From Deltaproteobacteria bacterium (GTDB taxonomy: Bacteria > Desulfobacterota > Desulfobulbia > Desulfobulbales > Desulfurivibrionaceae): a stretch of 64,000 bases of DNA. The DNA lies in assembly GCA_013349295.1 (NCBI GenBank), contig DUZW01000003.1, positions 1-64,000 of the forward strand, given 5' to 3'. Numbering within the stretch: the stretch's first letter is position 1; each line of letters begins with the position of its first letter. Below are positions 17,349 through 27,208 of the stretch, in pieces. The position numbers and the translations under genes were made by a program. The notes beneath the pieces were generated by a model. That model was not told where the DNA came from, searched no databases, and worked only from the letters and a program-made list of their open reading frames with translations.

Positions 17349-19613
17349 TTACCCTTGCCTCAACGCCTGCCGACCGATTACGGCCTGTCCCAAGGAAATG
17401 CCCCCATCATTGCAGGGCAACTCTTTATGAACCAGCACCTGAAACCCGGCACGAACCAAAGAAGCAACCAGCCCCTCCAGGAGAAGCCTGTTCTGAAAAA
17501 CTCCGCCGCTCAAGACCACCGTATTGATTTTTTCCCGGATCCGCGCCTCCACGGCTACCTCGCTGAAAACCGCAATCAGCCAGAGATGGAACCTTCGACT
17601 GATTTCACTCCGCGCCATGCCGCCCTGCACGGCTTTGGCCGCCTCCCTGATCAAGGAACGCACCGAGATTTTCAGCATATCATCTTCCGGGTAAACTTCG
17701 CAGGGAAATAGATCATCGCCAAGACTGCCCGCCGCCTGCATCATCTCAATAGCGGCCTGGGCCTCATACTGGATGATCTGCCTGCCCCCGCTCATGGCGG
17801 CCACCGCATCAAAGAGCCTGCCGCAGCTGCTGGTCAGGGGGGAATTCACCCCCTTTTGCACCATGGCAAGGATCGGGCCGCACTCATGCTTCGCCATAAA
17901 AGGCAAATCGGGCAACTCCTTACCATGGGCGGCATGGAGATAACTCAGGGCAGTCCGCCAGGGGGCCTGCACTGCGGCATCACCGCCCGGCAAAGGCAGG
18001 GCTTCCAAGGCGGAAAACCGTTGGTACCCGCGGGCGTCTCCCAGCAAAACCTCGCCGCCCCAGATGGTCTGATCCTCCCCGTACCCCGCCCCATCGAGAA
18101 TAATACCGATGGCCGGGCCCGCATGCCGGTTTTCAGCCAGACAGGCGGCCAGATGGGCATGATGATGCTGCACGGCCAGGGTGGGCACATTCTGCTCCCC
18201 GGCCCACCGGCTGGAGAGATACTGGGGATGCAGATCGTGCACGATCAGGGCCGGGTTGATTTCAAAAAGAGACGCCAACTGGCCGAGGCTTTGCTGAAAA
18301 ACCCGGTAAGCCTCCAGATTTTTCAGATCCCCGATGTGCTGGCTGAGAAAGGCCTGCTTTTCCTTGAGCAGGCAGACGGTGTTCTTGAGTTCCGCCCCCA
18401 CCCCGAGAACCATCTCCCCTGTTTCCGAAAGAGCGATGGGTTTCGGAGCAAATCCCCGGCTGCGCCGGACCTGACGGATCATTCCGGCCTGAAGGGCGAC
18501 CAGCGAATCATCGCAGGGCAGGTGAATACCCCGGTCATGCATCAGAAAACAGTCGGCGATCCCGGCCAAACGCTGCACCGCCTCGTCATTTTCGATGCAG
18601 ATCGGCTCTTCGCTGAGATTGCCGCTGGTCATGACCAAAACCCGCACCGCTCCCTGCAGCAGGAGATAGTGAAGCGGCGCATAGGGCAGCATGAGCCCGA
18701 ACTGATCGTATCCCGGGGCAACCTCTTCCACCAGGCCATGCCCATCTTTTTTGGCGGCCAGAACAATGGGTCGCTCCCGGCTCGCAAGGGCCTGCTCTTC
18801 CATGGGGTCCAGCCGACAAATCTTCCGGGCCACCGCCAAGTCCGAAACCATGACCGCCAGAGGCTTGGCCTCCCTGCCCTTCCGCCGACGCAGACGGTTT
18901 ACCGCCTGGGAGTTGGCCGCATCCACCGCCAGATGGAAGCCGCCCACCCCCTTGACCGCCACGATCTCGCCTGCCGCCAGCCGCCGGACTGCCGCGTGCA
19001 ACGCCCCATCTTGTTGGGCCGACTGCCGCCCATCCGGTTCCACTAGGCTGAGCTGCGGCCCGCAATCAGGGCAGCAGTTGGGCTGGGCATGAAAACGCCG
19101 GTTGCCGGGATCATCATATTCCCTCTGGCAAGATGCGCACATGGTGAAACCGCACATGGTCGTCTGGGGACGGTCATAGGGAATACGCCGGACAATGGTA
19201 TAACGGGGGCCGCAGTTGGTGCAGTTGATGAAGGGATAACGAAACCTCCGGTCAGCCGGATCGAAGAACTCGGCCAGACAGGCCTCACACACGGCGACAT
19301 CGGGGGAAATCAGGGTGGAGACCGGACCAGCAACAGCGGAATGGTGAAGAATAAATTCGCCATCATGCCACAGGGGGATGGAATCGAAAACGATCTCGCC
19401 GACCTGGGCCAAGGGGGGCGCTTCTCCTCGCAGGGCAACGAGAAAATCCTGAAGCTGCGCGACCTGCCCTTCGCTCTCAATGGCAACCCCTTCCGGAGTA
19501 TTGGCCACAAAGCCGGTCAGACCACGCGCCCTGGCCAGTCGATAGACAAAGGGTCGAAAGCCTACGCCTTGAACAATGCCGCCGACAGATATCTTCCAGC
19601 GCTCGGTTGGCAT
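17349..19613 (-). CDS. hypF: HypF, carbamoyltransferase
   Basis: 754 aa, full length. It transfers carbamoyl phosphate-derived carbamoyl (via carbamoyl-AMP) to HypE. In order: acylphosphatase domain (about 5-90, VQGVGFRPFVYRLA), a double zinc-finger segment (CEAC...CTNC and CASC...CPDC), a YrdC-like domain (about 205-375) and a Kae1-like C-terminal domain with HHHAHLAACLAE, GIILDGAGYG and SGGVFQNRLL. The ATG at 19613 follows AAGGGA; a TTG six codons upstream is ignored. hypC is 96 bp downstream, and repeat copy B separates hypF from hypB upstream. Confidence 0.97.
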   Translation of the reverse strand: MPTERWKISVGGIVQGVGFRPFVYRLARARGLTGFVANTPEGVAIESEGQVAQLQDFLVALRGEAPPLAQVGEIVFDSIPLWHDGEFILHHSAVAGPVSTLISPDVAVCEACLAEFFDPADRRFRYPFINCTNCGPRYTIVRRIPYDRPQTTMCGFTMCASCQREYDDPGNRRFHAQPNCCPDCGPQLSLVEPDGRQSAQQDGALHAAVRRLAAGEIVAVKGVGGFHLAVDAANSQAVNRLRRRKGREAKPLAVMVSDLAVARKICRLDPMEEQALASRERPIVLAAKKDGHGLVEEVAPGYDQFGLMLPYAPLHYLLLQGAVRVLVMTSGNLSEEPICIENDEAVQRLAGIADCFLMHDRGIHLPCDDSLVALQAGMIRQVRRSRGFAPKPIALSETGEMVLGVGAELKNTVCLLKEKQAFLSQHIGDLKNLEAYRVFQQSLGQLASLFEINPALIVHDLHPQYLSSRWAGEQNVPTLAVQHHHAHLAACLAENRHAGPAIGIILDGAGYGEDQTIWGGEVLLGDARGYQRFSALEALPLPGGDAAVQAPWRTALSYLHAAHGKELPDLPFMAKHECGPILAMVQKGVNSPLTSSCGRLFDAVAAMSGGRQIIQYEAQAAIEMMQAAGSLGDDLFPCEVYPEDDMLKISVRSLIREAAKAVQGGMARSEISRRFHLWLIAVFSEVAVEARIREKINTVVLSGGVFQNRLLLEGLVASLVRAGFQVLVHKELPCNDGGISLGQAVIGRQALRQG

Positions 19614-19652
19614 GAAATCCCTTTTGCCCAAAGATCAGGTAATCCCTTGTCC

Positions 19653-19765
19653 TGTAATCAGTTACCGAATCATACCCATCCGAAAGTGGCGCCAAAGAGG
19701 CCTGTAAAATGTGCTGTTGCACATGCGCCGGCCAATGGCAAAAGATGGATGCTGCTTAAAATTAG
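19653..19765 (-). repeat. Interspersed nested-hairpin repeat, copy B
   Basis: About 110 bp between hypB and hypF. It aligns with copy A through aaagaggcctg, ttgcacatgcg, ggcc and a degenerate gctgc-ttaaaattag end. That end abuts hypB, and the TAA stop of hypB falls at the place of the terminal TAA in copy A. The outer inverted repeat is more decayed than in A, so the boundaries are approximate. Confidence 0.7.
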
Positions 19766-20532
19766 AGCTGCCGACGCAGCCAGTCCAGCCACCCGGACAT
19801 GCCCTCGCCGCTTCTGGCTGAGATTTCAAAAAATTCAAGTCGGTGATTCACCCGCAATCCATATTCCCGGCAACGGGCCACATCAAAATCAACATGGGGC
19901 AGAAGATCGGTCTTGTTGATCAGGCACAGGCTGGCAGCATCGAACATGGCCGGATATTTGAGAGGCTTGTCCTCTCCTTCGGTGACGCTGATGATCACAA
20001 CCTTGGCAGCCTCGCCCAGATCAAACATGGCCGGACAGACCAGATTGCCGACATTTTCGATAAAAAGCAGGGAGTCCTCCGCCGGTTCCAGCTGGTGCAA
20101 GGCCTGATGCACCATATCCGCGTCAAGATGACAACCGGCCCCGGTGTTTACCTGAACCACCGGCACCCCGGTGGCATCGATCCGTTCGGCATCGAGCATG
20201 GTCTGCTGATCCCCTTCGATAACCGCGATAGGAATCACCTGGTGCAGCTCGCGAATGGTCCGTTCCAAAATGGTGGTCTTGCCGGAACCGGGTGAACTGA
20301 CCAGATTGAAGGCCACGATCCGCCTTTCCCTGAAGAACTCCCGGTTGTGCGCGGCAATCCCATCGTTTTTCCCGAGCACCGCTTCCCGCACCTCCACAAG
20401 CCGCCCCTCGCGAGGAAGATCCTGGTGCGAATGATGCCGCCCTGCCGAGCCGGAGCCGGACATGGCCTGCCGCCCCGGACTCTTGATGGTTACCCCGTTC
20501 TCCGGCTGACTGCAATTGCAGGAATCACACAT
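19762..20532 (-). CDS. hypB: HypB, nickel-handling GTPase
   Basis: 256 aa. HypB is the SIMIBI-class GTPase that, with HypA, delivers Ni to the hydrogenase large subunit. The P-loop is SSPGSGKTT, the G-domain metal site includes GAGCHLD, and the guanine-specificity motif is NKTDLL. The N-terminus carries CDSCNC, matching the high-affinity Ni motif of HypB proteins, followed by a modest His content (RHHSHQD) and not a long poly-His store. hypA lies 21 bp upstream. Confidence 0.97.
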   Translation of the reverse strand: MCDSCNCSQPENGVTIKSPGRQAMSGSGSAGRHHSHQDLPREGRLVEVREAVLGKNDGIAAHNREFFRERRIVAFNLVSSPGSGKTTILERTIRELHQVIPIAVIEGDQQTMLDAERIDATGVPVVQVNTGAGCHLDADMVHQALHQLEPAEDSLLFIENVGNLVCPAMFDLGEAAKVVIISVTEGEDKPLKYPAMFDAASLCLINKTDLLPHVDFDVARCREYGLRVNHRLEFFEISARSGEGMSGWLDWLRRQL

Positions 20533-20553
20533 GAATCCACCTGTTTTTTCGTC

Positions 20554-20898
20554 TTATTCATCAACGGTGAGGGATAACACCTTTAATTCCCTGCCCTGCA
20601 CGGCATCCACTGCATACCCTCCGCATTGGGGGCACTGGGCGAGCAGGGAGTCAAGCGCAAAAGAATGACCGCAATCCAGGCAGCGGCCACACCCTTCAAC
20701 CTCGCGAATCTCAAGGCGAGCACCTTCAGCGGGGGTGTCGCGGGAAGCAGCTTCAAAACAGAAGAGCAGCGCCTCAATCATTACCCCGGAAAGCTTGCCG
20801 GCCTCGAGTTCGACCGAGGTAACCCTCTGCCCCCCAACGGCCTTCGCCTTTGTCGAAACAAGTTCGACGATATTTACAGCCAGAGACATCTCATGCAT
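20554..20898 (-). CDS. hypA: HypA, nickel metallochaperone
   Basis: 114 aa from the ATG that gives MHEMSL. In this family His2 of the mature N-terminus is a Ni ligand, so an in-frame ATG five codons earlier is rejected although it is also possible by sequence alone. The zinc site is formed by CGRCLDC and CPQC. It is the promoter-proximal gene of hypABFCDE. No strong promoter was recognised in the 82 bp before it, so transcription may begin inside or before the upstream kinase gene. Confidence 0.95.
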   Translation of the reverse strand: MHEMSLAVNIVELVSTKAKAVGGQRVTSVELEAGKLSGVMIEALLFCFEAASRDTPAEGARLEIREVEGCGRCLDCGHSFALDSLLAQCPQCGGYAVDAVQGRELKVLSLTVDE

Positions 20899-20980
20899 TG
20901 CATCATGATACACAAAGAGGCAGGCTTATTCCAGACAAGAGCAGCCCTTCACTTTCTTTTTATGCGGCTTTCCAAAGAGA

Positions 20981-23020
20981 TTATCCATGACAGACAGGCG
21001 ACGGCGGGAGGTCATCAACCAAAGGACCATGCACCGGAAGCGTAATAATGAACCGAGCCCCCATCCCCGGAGAACTTTCCGCAATGATGGTCCCGCCATG
21101 CCGCTCGACAATCCGCTTGCACACCGCAAGGCCGATACCAACTCCCTCGTACTCGCTCCGGCCATGCAACCGCTGAAAAAGGCCAAAGATCTTGGAAGTA
21201 GACTCCGCAGCAAAACCAATACCGTTATCCTCCACCGTAATGCAGCAAAAATCCGCCGTCCCGTCCGCGTCCGGACCGGCAATGATCCGACTGGACACCA
21301 GAACGCGGGGAGGCAGATTCGGCTTGCGATATTTAAGGGCGTTGGCGATAAGGTTCTGAAAAAGCTGCCGAATCTGCAGGGGATCCGCCTTGATCCGACA
21401 CAGGCCGTTAACCTCTATCTGCCCCTTGGTCTCTGCGATCCGCACCTCCAGATCGGCGATCACATGCAGCACGATCTTCTCCAAGTCAATCTCCTCAAGG
21501 GGCTGAGGCTTGGAGGAAACACGCGAATAGGCCAGCACCCCGGAGATCAGCTCCTGCATCCGCACCGTAGCGGTTTCGATCCGTTGGATATACTCAAGGC
21601 CCTGCTCCGGGATAATTTCTCCATAGCGGGCCCGTAATCTCTCGCTGAAGGCCTGAACAAGAACCAAAGGCTCCCGCAGGTCATGGGAGGCCATGTAGGC
21701 AAAATCCTGGAGATCCCTGTTGCTGTTAGCCAGCTCCACGGCGAACTTGTTGAGCGTTTTTTCGCTCCACTTGCTGGCGGTGATATCACGATTACTCGCC
21801 CTGCGACCGAGGCAATCACCGGATTTCCCATACACCGGCTGACAGGTATGACCTATCCAACGCTCCTGCCCGTCCTTGGTAAGAATCCTGAACTCCATCA
21901 TGCACACCGCACGCTCCGACACGGCATGCCTGAAATGATCATCAAGCTGGGCCCTGTGATCCGGATGGGTGATCTCCACTATGAGTCGTGGGTTTTCCTT
22001 GAACTCCTCCGGGCGGTACCCGGTGATCCGCTCCGACGAGGGTGACACATACAAGAAATTACCCGCCGGGTCCTTCCAGTACTCCCAGTCACAGGTAAAA
22101 TCCGCAACGGTTCGAAACTTTTCCTCGCTGGCCAGGATTTCGGCCTCGACTTTTTTCCGCTCGGCAATCTCCTTGAGCAAGGCGGCATTGGCCTCCGCCA
22201 GCTCCTCGCTTTGTCGGGCAAGATGGTCTCGGGAGAGCTGCAAGGCCTCCTGGGCTGCATCACGCTCAGCGACACGCCGCCGCAGAAGGCCACCGCCGAA
22301 AAGCAGCCCGACCACCCCGGCCAACCAAGTCAAACCACCCCCGAGAATATGGGAGAAAACCTGTTTTTTCTGGAGCGCCAACGCCTCAACCATCGGCAGG
22401 CTGAGACTAACCCCACCGCGGATGTCTCCTTCCTTGTATCCTTGATGGCCGTGACATGGAAGACAGTCCGACGTGATCGCCACCGCCTGAATCAGTCGCA
22501 GGTGAGGCACTCCGCCAACCTCGGCAAATTCGATCTTTTCCCGTAGACGAGACTTGCCGAACTCCTCAAGGGCTCGGCGTTCCCACGCATCCGGACTATT
22601 TTCCGGCCGTAACGGGTTGAGGCTTGTCATCCTGGCGACCACGCCATAGAGGCTTGAAAAATCCTCGCCCACTTGCCGAACCATATAGGCAGGATTCATC
22701 AAGGTAAGGCGCCTGCCCGAGGGCGTCACCAGATCCCGTTCGGGGATGTGCGCCAGGTAAGGACTCGGCGGAGTCCGCTGGTCGACGGGCACATACACCC
22801 CGCCATGGGTAGCCACCCAAAAACGCAAAGCGCGATCCTTGCTGCAGTATGCCCGAATTTCAATGATCGCTAATTTCTCGGTGCTCTGCCGGATGCCGTT
22901 TATTTGATAAAAGGAAAGCCAGGAGACGAACAGGGTCCAGAGCCCGACCAAAATCCAGGTAAACCGCCGGACAGGCACAGGGCTGTTTTTTAAATTCTGC
23001 GGTTTTGTAGAATCGTTCAC
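20981..23020 (-). CDS. Sensor histidine kinase with haem-type (DUF3365/Tll0287-like) periplasmic domain
   Basis: 679 aa. Transmembrane segments near residues 20-38 and 217-242 flank a periplasmic domain that contains CLPCH (186-190), a c-type haem motif set in a DUF3365-like fold (SSLYGVVARMTSLNPLRPENSPD is typical). A coiled coil and a PAS domain (about 290-410) follow, then a phytochrome-like HisKA (YMASHDLREPLVLVQAFSERL) and HATPase (NALKYRKP, DNGIGF, YEGVGIGLAVCK). Such domains are thought to sense redox state or small gases through haem. The start is a GTG with a weak site. It lies between a LuxR-type regulator upstream and hypA downstream, all on one strand. Confidence 0.9.
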   Translation of the reverse strand: MNDSTKPQNLKNSPVPVRRFTWILVGLWTLFVSWLSFYQINGIRQSTEKLAIIEIRAYCSKDRALRFWVATHGGVYVPVDQRTPPSPYLAHIPERDLVTPSGRRLTLMNPAYMVRQVGEDFSSLYGVVARMTSLNPLRPENSPDAWERRALEEFGKSRLREKIEFAEVGGVPHLRLIQAVAITSDCLPCHGHQGYKEGDIRGGVSLSLPMVEALALQKKQVFSHILGGGLTWLAGVVGLLFGGGLLRRRVAERDAAQEALQLSRDHLARQSEELAEANAALLKEIAERKKVEAEILASEEKFRTVADFTCDWEYWKDPAGNFLYVSPSSERITGYRPEEFKENPRLIVEITHPDHRAQLDDHFRHAVSERAVCMMEFRILTKDGQERWIGHTCQPVYGKSGDCLGRRASNRDITASKWSEKTLNKFAVELANSNRDLQDFAYMASHDLREPLVLVQAFSERLRARYGEIIPEQGLEYIQRIETATVRMQELISGVLAYSRVSSKPQPLEEIDLEKIVLHVIADLEVRIAETKGQIEVNGLCRIKADPLQIRQLFQNLIANALKYRKPNLPPRVLVSSRIIAGPDADGTADFCCITVEDNGIGFAAESTSKIFGLFQRLHGRSEYEGVGIGLAVCKRIVERHGGTIIAESSPGMGARFIITLPVHGPLVDDLPPSPVCHG

Positions 23021-23233
23021 AAACCACCAGGAGTTTACAGACGCCCCGTTCCGGCTTCACGGAAAAAGGGCTGTTTTGAAAGGAATTCCCCATCCCCACA
23101 CAACAACGCTGCTATGACAGCGTACAGATCCCAAATCTTTTTGACCAGACAAGAAAAACGCGCAGGGTATTTTTTTTAAAACAAAAGAAACCCTGGGGCA
23201 AAAGGGGAACCAAGGAGCGGAACCTGCCCCTTT

Positions 23234-23908
23234 TTAAGAATCCGGCCAGAGAGCGGGATCGGCCACGCCGATCTTCATGGCAAACTTCAGCATGGCCAGC
23301 GGCTCGCTCATCCCGAGCTTTTTACTGATGTTGGAACGGTGTTTTTCCACCGTTTTAGGGCTGAGACACAAGAGCTCGGCTATGCTCCTGGTGGGATTGC
23401 CCTCGATGACCAGCCTGAATATCTGCTGTTCCCGGTCGGACAACTGATCATACCTGCTCGAGTCGGCGGATTTTCGATCCTCGTTGTTGAGGTACCCGCG
23501 GATGATTTCCGAATTTATCTCCCTGCTCAAAAAATATTTGCCCTGGGCCGCCATCTCCACCGCCTCAAGAACCTCGGACCAGGAGGCGGTTTTTAAAACA
23601 TAGCCATGGGCTCCGGCGGCCAAAGCTTGATGCACATACATCTCGCGGGAGAACATCGACAGGATCACGACTGCCGTGCCCGGGGAATCGTTTTTGACCA
23701 GTGGGATACACTCAAGACCATTGACCATGGGCATGGCGACATCAAGGATCGCCACGTTCGGCTGCAACCTCCGGATCTCCTTGATGGCCGCCTCACCGTC
23801 CGCAGCCTCGCCAACAAACTCAAGAGTCTTGCTGTTGGCAAGCATCTGCCGCAGCCCTTCCCTGACGATGGAATGATCATCCGCCACAAAAACCGCGATC
23901 TTCGCCAT
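23234..23908 (-). CDS. LuxR/NarL-type response regulator
   Basis: 224 aa. The receiver has VFVADDHSIV, the phosphoacceptor in VAILDVAMPMVNG and Lys in GYVLKTAS. The C-terminal helix-turn-helix is the NarL/FixJ type (LSDREQQIFRLV, SIAELLCLSPKTVEKHRSNI). The ATG at 23908 has GGAGAAAGG just upstream; a longer frame of 52 codons lacks support. It precedes the haem-type kinase gene by 213 bp on the same strand and is its probable partner. Targets are unknown; the hyp operon is a candidate by position. Confidence 0.92.
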   Translation of the reverse strand: MAKIAVFVADDHSIVREGLRQMLANSKTLEFVGEAADGEAAIKEIRRLQPNVAILDVAMPMVNGLECIPLVKNDSPGTAVVILSMFSREMYVHQALAAGAHGYVLKTASWSEVLEAVEMAAQGKYFLSREINSEIIRGYLNNEDRKSADSSRYDQLSDREQQIFRLVIEGNPTRSIAELLCLSPKTVEKHRSNISKKLGMSEPLAMLKFAMKIGVADPALWPDS

Positions 23909-24358
23909 CCTTTCTCCTAAAAAAACAGACGCGCCCACTTTTAGGGGCACACAACTCCTCATTGCCTGCCCCGTCATAACTCCGACCTTTGGATACAGGC
24001 AGACTTTTTCATAGAATACTATTTGGCGGTCAGGATCAAGTTTTTTTCCTGAAACGGCAGGCAACAGGGATCAGCCACGCAAGCACGCGGGACATATCAT
24101 AACTTGTTGCGCCCACCCCAACACCCCACGGACCAAACCCCATGGAACGCCGCCAATACGCCGAAACACCAGTAACGACGAAAACTCAACCAATTATCCA
24201 TCATCAACATGCATCAATACAAACCCGACACGAGCGGGTGTGTTCACCTGAAATCGCTCTTCATTTTCACCTGAGCAATTAAGAAATTTCTCGTTGGCCG
24301 AGCCGACTCTTTACGGTATGGTGGCGCAACCAAAACGCAACCAAGGACGCCACACACC
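23909..24358. other. 450-bp intergenic region between the NarL-type regulator and the splB-like gene
   Basis: No ORF worth calling. On the minus strand near 24040-24005, TTGATC followed after 17 bp by TTCTAT could drive the regulator gene. On the plus strand TTGGCC and TATGGT, 17 bp apart at about 24295-24323, could drive the radical SAM gene. Both are imperfect. Two direct repeats are annotated separately. Confidence 0.45.
24243..24274 (+). promoter_or_regulatory. Direct repeat TTCACCTGA x2, operator candidate
   Basis: Two exact copies of ttcacctga start 23 bp apart, about two helical turns, some 50 bp before the possible promoter of the splB-like gene. Binding of a dimeric regulator is inferred only from the spacing. 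Confidence 0.35.
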
Positions 24359-25498
24359 ATGCCGCATACCACCCATTTTGACCCGGCCAGCATTATCCAG
24401 CATGTGTATGTGGAGGATGACTGCAGGGATCTGCCCCTCACCCAAAATATCATTGCTAATCTCCCGGACAGGGATGTGCGGATTATTCCACCTCGATCCG
24501 GCCCGGACCTTTCGACTGGCAGCCCCGGCCCGAAAAGCCTCACCAGCGGGAAAAAGCACCTTGTTCTCTGTAAAAACCGGGGCCGCTTTCTCAAGCCCTG
24601 CCCCGCGACCCGGGAATACCGCTGCTGCGACTACCAGGTTCTCAATGTCGGCATGAACTGCCCCATGGACTGCGTATACTGCATCCTCCAGGCCTATCTG
24701 AACAACCCCTGGCTTTCTTTTTTTGTGAATACCGATGATCTCTTGGCGGAGCTCACTGCTGCCTTTGCCGAAACCCCACAGAGCTTCCGGCGCATCGGCA
24801 CCGGCGAATTCACCGACAGCATGGCCCTGGACCGGGTCACGGGCTTGAGCCGAACCCTCATTGAATTTTTCCGGGATCAACCGAACGCGGTGCTTGAGCT
24901 GAAATCGAAAGCGGTTGCTCTCGACAACCTGCGGCACAGCGAACATGGCGGCCGCACCATCATGGCCTGGTCGCTCAACAGCACGGAAATCATGAAAAAG
25001 GAAGAGCTGCGCACCGCCAGCCTGGACCAACGCTTGGCTGCGGCTGCCCAGTGCGCCGAATGGGGCTATAAACTGGCCTTTCATTTTGACCCGCTCATCT
25101 ATCATCCCGGCTGGCAAAACGGTTACAAAGAAACGATTGACCGGCTCTTTGCCACGGTTCCGGCGGCAAGCATTGTCTGGATCAGCATGGGGGCGCTGCG
25201 TTTTCTCCCCGCCCTGAAAAGCATTGCCACCGGGCGTTTCCCCACTTCCCGTTTTTTTCATGAGGAGTTCGTCCTGGGACTGGACAATAAATTCCGTTAT
25301 TTTCGTTCGCTGCGCACGGAAATGTACCGTCACATGGCGCACCATCTCAATCGCTATCTGGATCCGGACACCTGCCTCTATTTTTGCATGGAAAGCGATG
25401 AAATCTGGCAGGATGTCTTTGGCTTCTCACCGGAAGAGAAAGGTGGGTTGGCCACCATGCTCGACCGGGCTGCCCGGACAAAATGCGGTTTATCCTGA
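24359..25498 (+). CDS. Spore photoproduct lyase-like radical SAM protein
   Basis: 379 aa. The [4Fe-4S]/SAM motif is CPMDCVYC (Cys101, 105, 108), the unusual CxxxCxxC spelling also used by SplB. Preceding residues HLVLCKNRGRF...CPATREYRCCDY and the stretch ELKSKAVALDNL are also SPL-like. SplB repairs the 5-thyminyl-5,6-dihydrothymine lesion in spores. No spore gene is visible here, and SPL-like proteins in non-sporulating anaerobes are largely uncharacterised, so DNA-lesion repair is only a possibility. ssb is the next gene, 241 bp downstream on the same strand, with no hairpin between, though co-transcription is not shown. Confidence 0.85.
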   Translation: MPHTTHFDPASIIQHVYVEDDCRDLPLTQNIIANLPDRDVRIIPPRSGPDLSTGSPGPKSLTSGKKHLVLCKNRGRFLKPCPATREYRCCDYQVLNVGMNCPMDCVYCILQAYLNNPWLSFFVNTDDLLAELTAAFAETPQSFRRIGTGEFTDSMALDRVTGLSRTLIEFFRDQPNAVLELKSKAVALDNLRHSEHGGRTIMAWSLNSTEIMKKEELRTASLDQRLAAAAQCAEWGYKLAFHFDPLIYHPGWQNGYKETIDRLFATVPAASIVWISMGALRFLPALKSIATGRFPTSRFFHEEFVLGLDNKFRYFRSLRTEMYRHMAHHLNRYLDPDTCLYFCMESDEIWQDVFGFSPEEKGGLATMLDRAARTKCGLS

Positions 25499-25739
25499 GC
25501 ATGACCTGATTTACCCGGACTACGCTCATTCCAAACCCTGATTTTTTGTCTGTTGATTTTTACCCGAGCCATCCTTACTATGGAATATCGTCCCCCGTCA
25601 GCCGTGTACTGAAAACCGCTGAGATTCCGCCCTCGGAAAAGGTTGGTGCAGGCGCAAGCAATAGCCGTTATGATGGACGGGCCACCAATACAGCACCTCA
25701 TTTTCAATGTAAACCTGATCGAAAATATAAGGAGAAAAA

Positions 25740-26147
25740 ATGGTCAATAAAGTCATCCTCATCGGCAACCTCGGCAAAGACCCGGAAGTCCGCTACTCAC
25801 AGGCAGGGGCCGCCATTGCCAGCTTCAATGTCGCCACAACGGAAACCTGGAAAAAACAGGACGGTTCCAAGGAAGAATTGACCGAATGGCACCGGATCGT
25901 CGCCTTCGGCCGCCTGGGCGAGATTTGCGGCGAGTACCTTTCAAAGGGCTCCAAGGTTTTTATCGAAGGACGACTGCAAACCCGTAAATGGGATGATAAG
26001 GACGGCAACACCAAATACACCACTGAAATCGTGGCCAGGGAGATGAAGATGCTTTCACCCCGCGGCAGCGGAGATGCTTCGCAGTCCCAACAGTACAACG
26101 ACCAGCCTTTTCCCGAGCCGGTAATGGGGGATGACGTTCCCTTCTAA
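25740..26147 (+). CDS. ssb: Single-stranded DNA-binding protein
   Basis: 135 aa. The N-terminal OB fold (about 1-105) starts [19 protein letters not shown] and holds the aromatic ssDNA-binding residues ([20 protein letters not shown]). A short linker ends in DDVPF, the acidic tip that docks repair and replication partners. The start has AAGGAG seven bases upstream. A hairpin follows the gene. Confidence 0.98.
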   Translation: MVNKVILIGNLGKDPEVRYSQAGAAIASFNVATTETWKKQDGSKEELTEWHRIVAFGRLGEICGEYLSKGSKVFIEGRLQTRKWDDKDGNTKYTTEIVAREMKMLSPRGSGDASQSQQYNDQPFPEPVMGDDVPF

Positions 26148-26171
26148 AAACGACCCAGGTGCAAATCGTAA

Positions 26172-26210
26172 GCAAACCCAGACAGGTTCTTACCTGACTG
26201 GGTTTTGCTG
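26172..26210 (+). terminator. Hairpin downstream of ssb, possible terminator
   Basis: The arms gcaaacccagacagg and cctgactgggttttgc pair over about 15 bp with one mismatch and one bulge around a 6-nt loop. The U-rich part (GGGTTTT) is inside the 3' arm and no further T-run follows, so termination efficiency is uncertain. Confidence 0.5.
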
Positions 26211-26255
26211 ATTATGGATGTTTCCGCTTTGAAATGACAGACAGGGAAGTCAGGT

Positions 26256-27197
26256 ATGGATTACTATAAATTACTCGGTGTGGAGAAGAGTGCTTCGCCG
26301 GAGGAAATCAAAAAGGCCTACCGCAAACTTGCCCTCAAGTATCACCCGGACCGCAACAAAGGGAACAAGGAAGCGGAGGAGCAGTTCAAGAAAATCAGCG
26401 AGGCGTACGCCGTTCTTTCCGACAAGGAAAAACGGCAGCAATACGACTCGTTTGGCTCTGCAGGCTTCCAGCAGCGCTATTCACAGGAAGATATCTTCCG
26501 CAACGTTGACCTGGGTGATATCCTCCGGGAATTCGGGATCAATTTCGGCGGGGGCCGGGGTTCCTTCCGAAGTTCCGGCGGAGGAGGAGGCATGTTTGAC
26601 GAGATGTTCCGTCAAACAGGGGCAGGTGGTCGCCCCAGCCATGGCTTTCAGGATTTCCGCCAGCAACAACAGGTAAAGGGCAACGATCTTTCGCTGGAAC
26701 TGCCGATCACCCTTCATGAAGTGCTGACCGGTACCGAAAAAACCATCTCACTTGGCCGTGGCGCCACAGCGGAAAAGGTTGCCGTAAAAATTCCCGCAGG
26801 AATCGAGACAGGCAAGAAGATGCGAATTTCCGGCAAAGGCTCACCTTCCCCAACAGGGGGGCCGCCGGGAGACCTTTATCTCCTGATCCGGGTCGAACCG
26901 CACCAGATATTCACCAGGGAAGGGACCCATCTCGGCATGGACCTGCAAATACCTTACAGCTCCGCCGTACTTGGCGCGGTGGTGGAAGTCCCAACCCTGG
27001 AGGGAAAGCATCTTAAGGTCAAGGTTCCACCCGGTTGCCAGCCCCAGGCAAAACTTCGCCTTCGCAAGCAGGGGTTGCCGGATGGCCAGGGAGGAATACG
27101 GGGAGACCTGTTGGTAAAAATTCTGGTGGCGGTGCCGAAGACCTTATCGGATGAACAGCAGGAGCTGGTTAACAGATTGAAGGAATCCGGACTGTAA
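26256..27197 (+). CDS. DnaJ-family co-chaperone of the CbpA type
   Basis: 313 aa. A J domain (about 1-70) with the HPD triad in KYHPDRNKG is followed by a Gly/Phe-rich region (about 75-145, [15 protein letters not shown]) and two C-terminal substrate-binding domains. The DnaJ zinc-finger module with its CxxCxGxG repeats is absent, which places it with CbpA and not DnaJ. It would stimulate DnaK ATPase in the cytoplasm. It ends 11 bp from the convergent lipoprotein gene. Confidence 0.93.
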   Translation: MDYYKLLGVEKSASPEEIKKAYRKLALKYHPDRNKGNKEAEEQFKKISEAYAVLSDKEKRQQYDSFGSAGFQQRYSQEDIFRNVDLGDILREFGINFGGGRGSFRSSGGGGGMFDEMFRQTGAGGRPSHGFQDFRQQQQVKGNDLSLELPITLHEVLTGTEKTISLGRGATAEKVAVKIPAGIETGKKMRISGKGSPSPTGGPPGDLYLLIRVEPHQIFTREGTHLGMDLQIPYSSAVLGAVVEVPTLEGKHLKVKVPPGCQPQAKLRLRKQGLPDGQGGIRGDLLVKILVAVPKTLSDEQQELVNRLKESGL

Positions 27198-27208
27198 AAA
27201 GTTTCTGG

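Noticed and set aside
24311-25345. 344-codon minus-strand ORF opposite the splB-like gene
   Set aside because: Shadow; radical SAM motif lies on the plus strand.
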